DNA of 64,000 nt, from positions 11,865,848 to 11,929,847 of the forward strand of contig CM077820.1 in NCBI GenBank assembly GCA_039720395.1, written 5' to 3'. Positions 59,451 through 64,000 of this stretch are shown piece by piece; the stretch's first letter is position 1; each line of letters begins with the position of its first letter. The translations under genes and the position numbers were made by a program. Under the pieces are notes generated by a model. That model had not been told where the DNA came from. It saw only the letters and a program-made list of their open reading frames with translations, and made no database searches. The stretch is from Liquidambar formosana. Taxonomy: Eukaryota; Streptophyta; Magnoliopsida; Saxifragales; Altingiaceae.

Positions 59451-60516
59451 ATAAACAGTTAATTTAAAAAGTGGCACCACTGTCAAAAGGACCTAATTCT
59501 CAAAGGAATGAATGATTAAAGGACCCATAAATACTCATAGGTTAGTAGGTTAGAAGGTTAAAGAAAAGACAAAGTTGAGCCCTAATTTCCCCATGTAAGT
59601 AGTCAGAACAATGTCGAGAGACTACCTCACAAGCTAGGTGGCATTTTTCGGGCCAGTAGTGATTTGATATATCTCATTAGATAATACACCCTAGCTTCAA
59701 CTTATATGGAGCTCTTTATTTTATTAATTTATTTTTTTATTAGAACTTACACGGAGTTCCAAATACAAAAGAATGCTTTTTAAATGTTAAAGATATTTTA
59801 TATTCTCATTTGAACTTTTTTTTCTTTCTTTGTAATTTGAAATGACAGATTCACAATTAATTTAAATACACTACGAAGCATTCCTATGGAGCAATGGGAA
59901 CTACCACCATTTTACAAAAGTTTTTATCATCTGTGGGGGTCGTTAATAGAGGCCAAGACCATAGAGAAGTATCATCCCTTGGACTCTACTTCAGAGATCC
60001 TTACTCTTTAAATCACTAAGCTTCTGTTTGGGTCCGTAAAGGGTAGGGATTGAAGGTCATAACTCCTATGATAGACTAGTGATTCCTAAGAATCATGCTT
60101 TGATAAATTTGACGGTCATGACTTTGACTTACACTAGTCGGCTGGTATAGAGGCACCACGATTTTGTTTGTGTTCTGTGTTCATGATTATTCGGGTCAAA
60201 GATTTGGATGCTCTATTATCCAATAATAATAATAATAATAATAGTTTAAATTGCCTATTAAAAGACATTGGAAAAATTCAATAAGTAAAGCCACTACAAC
60301 TAGTCTAGTGATGAGAGGGTGGGATAAATGATAGGTTAATGATAGGTTTGGAATTCAAACCCTTTCTTTACACCAAAAAAAATAAAAATAATAATAATAA
60401 TAATAATAAAATCATTAAGAAATTCTAAGCCGCATCCACGTTCATATGATAGTTTTGGCACAAAAACACAATTATAATTCCAATTTCCTTGCCTTGAAAT
60501 GAGCTCCATCCCCTAA
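58590..60516. other. Intergenic DNA
   Basis: No supported gene. A (CTTT)n run lies at about 59420-59452 and (ATA)n at 60222-60243 and 60386-60408. Confidence 0.5.
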
Positions 60517-61043
60517 GAGCATCTCCAGCCATATGAGCTAAATTAGGTGTACTATTGTAATTTTAACACGTGCTATAGTGCCAAATGCTATAATTTAGCA
60601 CAATATGCTCCAATGGTGCAAATAAATGTAGTGTACTATTTTTTGCCATAACTTCAATTCTTTCTATAGATTTAAGGTCTTGTAAGATAGTGAATGACGT
60701 CTATTGTAGATCAAATGCAATGTTGCTTGAATGGGATGAATGAGTTAAAAAAAAAGTATTTTTTTTATTTTTTTTTTAATTTTTATTTTTTTATATATAA
60801 GATTTTAATATTATTTTTGAAAATATTGTATTTATTTATGGGCTGTTTGGTTACTAAGAAAATTTTAAAAGAAAAATAGAGAAAAAACCGACATGGCAAA
60901 TATAGCAATAGCTCACCCTTGTGCCAAATATAGCACAAGAGTGAACTGTTGCTATATTTAACACACCATTGGAGCATCCCAACTTATGCTAAATGCTATA
61001 ATATAGCAATAGCACACCATATAGCTCACCCTTGGAAATACTC
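60517..61043. mobile_element. Harbinger-type MITE (GAGCATCTCCA), copy 1
   Basis: It starts GAGCATCTCCAGCC and ends, on the minus strand, GAGTATTTCCAAGGG. TAA flanks both sides (60514-60516 and 61044-61046). Inner arms hold inverted TGCTATAATTTAGCA-type units and GCACCATTGGAGCAT motifs. Confidence 0.7.
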
Positions 61044-61105
61044 TAAGCCATCCATACCTAGTGTCCCACAATTATTATTATTATTTTTTTTTAAGTTGTC
61101 TAATG

Positions 61106-61106
<1 letters not shown>

Positions 61107-61152
<46 letters not shown>
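61107..61152. repeat. A-run of about 46 bases
   Basis: Uninterrupted A tract. It may be a retroposon tail, but I see no retroposon body beside it. Confidence 0.9.
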
Positions 61153-61154
<2 letters not shown>

Positions 61155-61687
61155 TCCAAGACCTAGGAATCAAAGACCTTTGGGTTTAACCCTAATGGTT
61201 TCCTCATTCAATTACAAAATTCTAAATTATTCCGCACTTTTTTTTATATTTTTACAAAATTATAAAATTTAAATTTATCTCATTCATTTTAGTAATTCTT
61301 GAATTCTTTCAAAATATATGAACAATTCTCAAATTATGTTCAAAATCTCTAAATTGTTCCTAATAATAATAGAGAAATACTATAAATAGTTTCTAATTAT
61401 AACAACGGATATGATATAAACTGTTAGACAAAAACACTACCTAAGCTAGTCAGTATTGTGACAAGAGGTCCAACGTGACATTAAGTCTCAAAGAATTGCT
61501 TTTCTAATTTCAAAACTGCTCTTTTAGTTTCTTTAAATTATTCTCAATATTTAATTATTATTTATTTTTTAAAAAAAAAATCTACTGAACCTTGTAATAT
61601 TTTAATACCGAATAGTTTTAAAATTATTCTTAGTTAATTTAATTGGCCATGAATTCGGCTAGTTACACGTGTAAGGCAGTTCCAAGC

Positions 61688-61960
61688 TCATGAGCTTGTA
61701 GCCTTGTAGCCTTGTAGGGTTAACAACACTTGTTCGTGGATGGCTTGGAGCTGAAAAGACGGCGCGCTGAAGGAAGCTTTAGGGATTCGAGCTCGGCGTT
61801 GAACGAACCACCCAACCCTTGTGCCCATGTCATGTAAAAGCCCGGCAGTCTTGGTCCGCTCGGCGCTGTTGTCTTTACGGAGCTTAATTGCATTCTTTAG
61901 GTTTATCTGTGTTTGCCCCATGAAGGCCAAAACCTTTTCGGTGGCTTTTCCTGCAATCAC
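61688..61960 (-). CDS. Unidentified 90-codon ORF, possible exon
   Basis: The minus strand reads AGKATEKVLAFMGQTQINLK, NAIKLRKDNSAERTKTAGLL, HDMGTRVGWFVQRRARIPKA and SFSAPSFQLQAIHEQVLLTL to a stop. Composition is richer in GC than both flanks. GATTGCAG just before GAAAAGCC could be an acceptor, which would make this a terminal exon. No domain is recognised; it may be a host exon or a captured gene piece. Confidence 0.3.
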   Translation of the reverse strand: MIAGKATEKVLAFMGQTQINLKNAIKLRKDNSAERTKTAGLLHDMGTRVGWFVQRRARIPKASFSAPSFQLQAIHEQVLLTLQGYKATSS

Positions 61961-62284
61961 GTCAAACCCTAACTAAAATACCGACTTTTTATAAAAGAAT
62001 TTTTTAAAAAGAAAATCACTTAAATTGCTCATCTGGGTGACTGTAAAGGGGAGTAGTTGATCATGCGCATATGATCAAACGAGATAATCACGCACATTAT
62101 AATTTACGTTTTAAAAAAAAAAACTTTTACCCGAAATGTAAAGCCGGTGATACTGGATAATCATTATAACAAAGGGAGGTTGGGAAGCCCTTTATTTTAT
62201 TTATTTATTTTTTTTTTGATGCAGTAAAATTACAACTTCTATCATTACTTGATAATTGAGAAATCAAAAATTGTAAAACAATAA

Positions 62285-63005
62285 GAGCATCTCCAATCGT
62301 GTAAGTTAAAAATGATAAGCTATTGCTATTTTAGCACATGTTATAGTACCAAATACTATAATTTAGTATAAAGTGCTCCAATGGTGTAAATGTATGGTGT
62401 GTTATTTTTTGGATTGTGTGCAAAGCCTTGGTCGAGAAAGGATATGCAAAAGAGGGTCGTGTGGAAAGTGGGGAAGGATTATTGGTTGGGGAAATTGAGA
62501 TACTTGAAAGTAAGAGACGCACCCAAATATGTTATTCAGTTCAATGGTAGCTCAAAAAAGGTATGTTTTCTGAATACGAGGTTGCTTGAAGTGGGACGAA
62601 TAGACTAAACAGAAGGTATGTTTTCTGATTTTTTTTTAAAACTTTTTTATTTTATAATAAGATTTCAATATTATGTTTGTAAATATTGTATTTTTAGGGT
62701 TGTTTGGTTATTGAGAAAATTTTAGAAATAGAGGAAGAGAAATATCTAATTTTTCATATTTACTGCTGTGTTGGTTGTTAAAAAATGGAGAAAATGATTT
62801 GTTTGGTTGTTGAGAAAGGGAGGGAAAGGAAAAGTTGACATGACAAATATAGCAATAGCTCACCCTTATGCCAAATATAGTATAAGAGCGAACTATTTCT
62901 ATATTTAGCATAGGCATTTAGCTTATCATTGGAGCATTCTAACTTGTACTAAATGCTATAATTTAACAATAGCACACCATATATAACTCACCATTAGAGA
63001 TGCGC
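62285..63005. mobile_element. Harbinger-type MITE (GAGCATCTCCA), copy 2
   Basis: It starts GAGCATCTCCAATC and ends, on the minus strand, GCGCATCTCTAATGG, with TAA on both sides (62282-62284 and 63006-63008). It shares TAGCACATGTTATAGT, GTGCTCCAATGG and CAAATATAGCAATAGCTCAC with copy 1. About 190 bp more than copy 1 lies in the left half (62400-62610). Confidence 0.7.
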
Positions 63006-63008
63006 TAA

Positions 63009-64000
63009 TACTGTACGGTTGAATTGAAGATGAAAAATTTGCGTCGCTCACACGTGTTCTGTCAATCCTTAATAACAGGCATCAACAGCTCTCACACACT
63101 GTTATTTTCTAGTACTACTTATAAAAAGGTTGAAAGCAATTGGTACTTCCACTTTTATGACTAAAAAACTACACGCTTGATTCTCATCTGTGAGAATCAT
63201 TCATTTTGGTCCCACCACCATCCCAATGACTCGTCTATATCACCTTTGTCATTTATTTTCCTTCTATAACAACTCTAATTCCAAATGTAGCAACTCTAAT
63301 TTAAATGAAACTAATAGACGCCACTCTGATTGAGGTGGAACTAATTGAGGACTCTGATTCCAATAACCCTTAATTTTAATTGTTTTCATAAGTAAACAAA
63401 TTTGAGTGACACCGGTCTTTGGCGATAAATTATTACAATGTCACTGAAAACCGTGAGTAATCTCAAAATTAGTTCCCCTCCCTTCCTAAACGTTTTCAAT
63501 GAGTCTTAAAATTAATTGACTCCTTTCTTTTAACCTTCCATAGTCTCATGTTTTCCATTCATGCTACAACTTCAAAGAGGGTTTTGGGGTGATTATCAGA
63601 CCCATTTTCCTTCTTTTAGTTTGATCAATTATCGAAGATTTATTTTACAACTAAATTATTAAATTAATCAAACTAAGTCAATCTTCTTATGGTTTGAAAT
63701 CCAGAGGCCTCTACTAGCACCCAAAGACTTTTGGAGAACATATGGAATTTTATTTTATTATTATTATTTTTTTTGGTGATAATGATGGGAATATGGGTTT
63801 TGAGTAGGTTTAGATGGAGATTTTTTTTTGAGATGGGGAGCAGGTGTGGGACTGATGAGTGTTAATGGAGGGCCAAAGGTTTCAAGAGAGTTGGTTGAGA
63901 TTCATTGATGCTCTGTTTTCAGACTTAAAATGGCAAATTTGTCCATCACGAACCTTAAACATTTAAAATAACGTGGAAGTATAAAAATATTTTCTGGCAA
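63009..64000. other. Intergenic DNA to the window end
   Basis: No supported gene or element. Confidence 0.5.

Noticed and set aside
62390..62608. 72-codon ORF inside the second GAGCATCTCC MITE
   Set aside because: It is partly insertion DNA in the MITE, with no motif and no splice context; not accepted as a gene.

Overview
The window is nuclear DNA from a flowering plant, probably a eudicot; the sequence does not fix the species. It is AT-rich, full of A/T runs and TA microsatellites, and has plant splice signals, a plant RGF/GOLVEN-type peptide precursor, a cysteine-rich receptor-kinase (CRK) relic and many layers of plant transposons. Genes are sparse. I support three probable protein-coding genes: a single-exon membrane-anchored protein (20505-21134, minus), a two-exon Myb/SANT-like protein (34883-35899, plus) and a four-exon RGF/GLV/CLEL peptide precursor (53709-55991, minus). 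A CRK pseudogene (3511-4173, minus), two possible orphan exons (58241-58406 and 61688-61960, minus) and several transposon pseudogenes complete the coding content.

Layout. 1-3303: 5' half of a decayed Ty3/gypsy element on the minus strand (gag with CCHC knuckle, long leader, PBS, LTR). 3511-4173: CRK relic. 4365-5234: solo LTR with CAACC target duplications. 7190-21134: a diverged direct segmental duplication (copy A about 7190-11770, copy B about 13865-20580). Copy B ends in the intact membrane-protein gene; copy A keeps only its 3' end. The copies are interrupted by several foldback elements, a LINE scrap and a possible CACTA remnant. 22599-28365: a long-TIR Mutator-like element carrying GC-rich gene-like DNA, split by two related solo LTRs in opposite orientation. 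28411-29560: GGAATG-type elements, one with an hAT MITE inside. 32384-33300: LINE 3' end. 34883-35899: Myb/SANT gene. 37081-49661: a nest four levels deep (GGCTATTG-TIR element, hAT element, then Helitrons and a solo LTR, the LTR itself holding a Helitron and a 3.5 kb LINE). 50185-51119: four MITEs in a row, separated by TA repeats. 53709-55991: the RGF gene, with three MITE or MITE-derived pieces in its introns. 60517-63005: two copies of one Harbinger-type MITE.

The genes do not form a pathway. The main interest is (i) the RGF locus, whose exon 2 reads on, out of frame, into a second RGF-like peptide; (ii) a family of solo LTRs that each carry a different short repeated motif, palindromic in two of three, in the same part of the LTR; and (iii) nested insertions dated by clean target-site duplications. 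All calls come from reading the sequence; no database or alignment was run.
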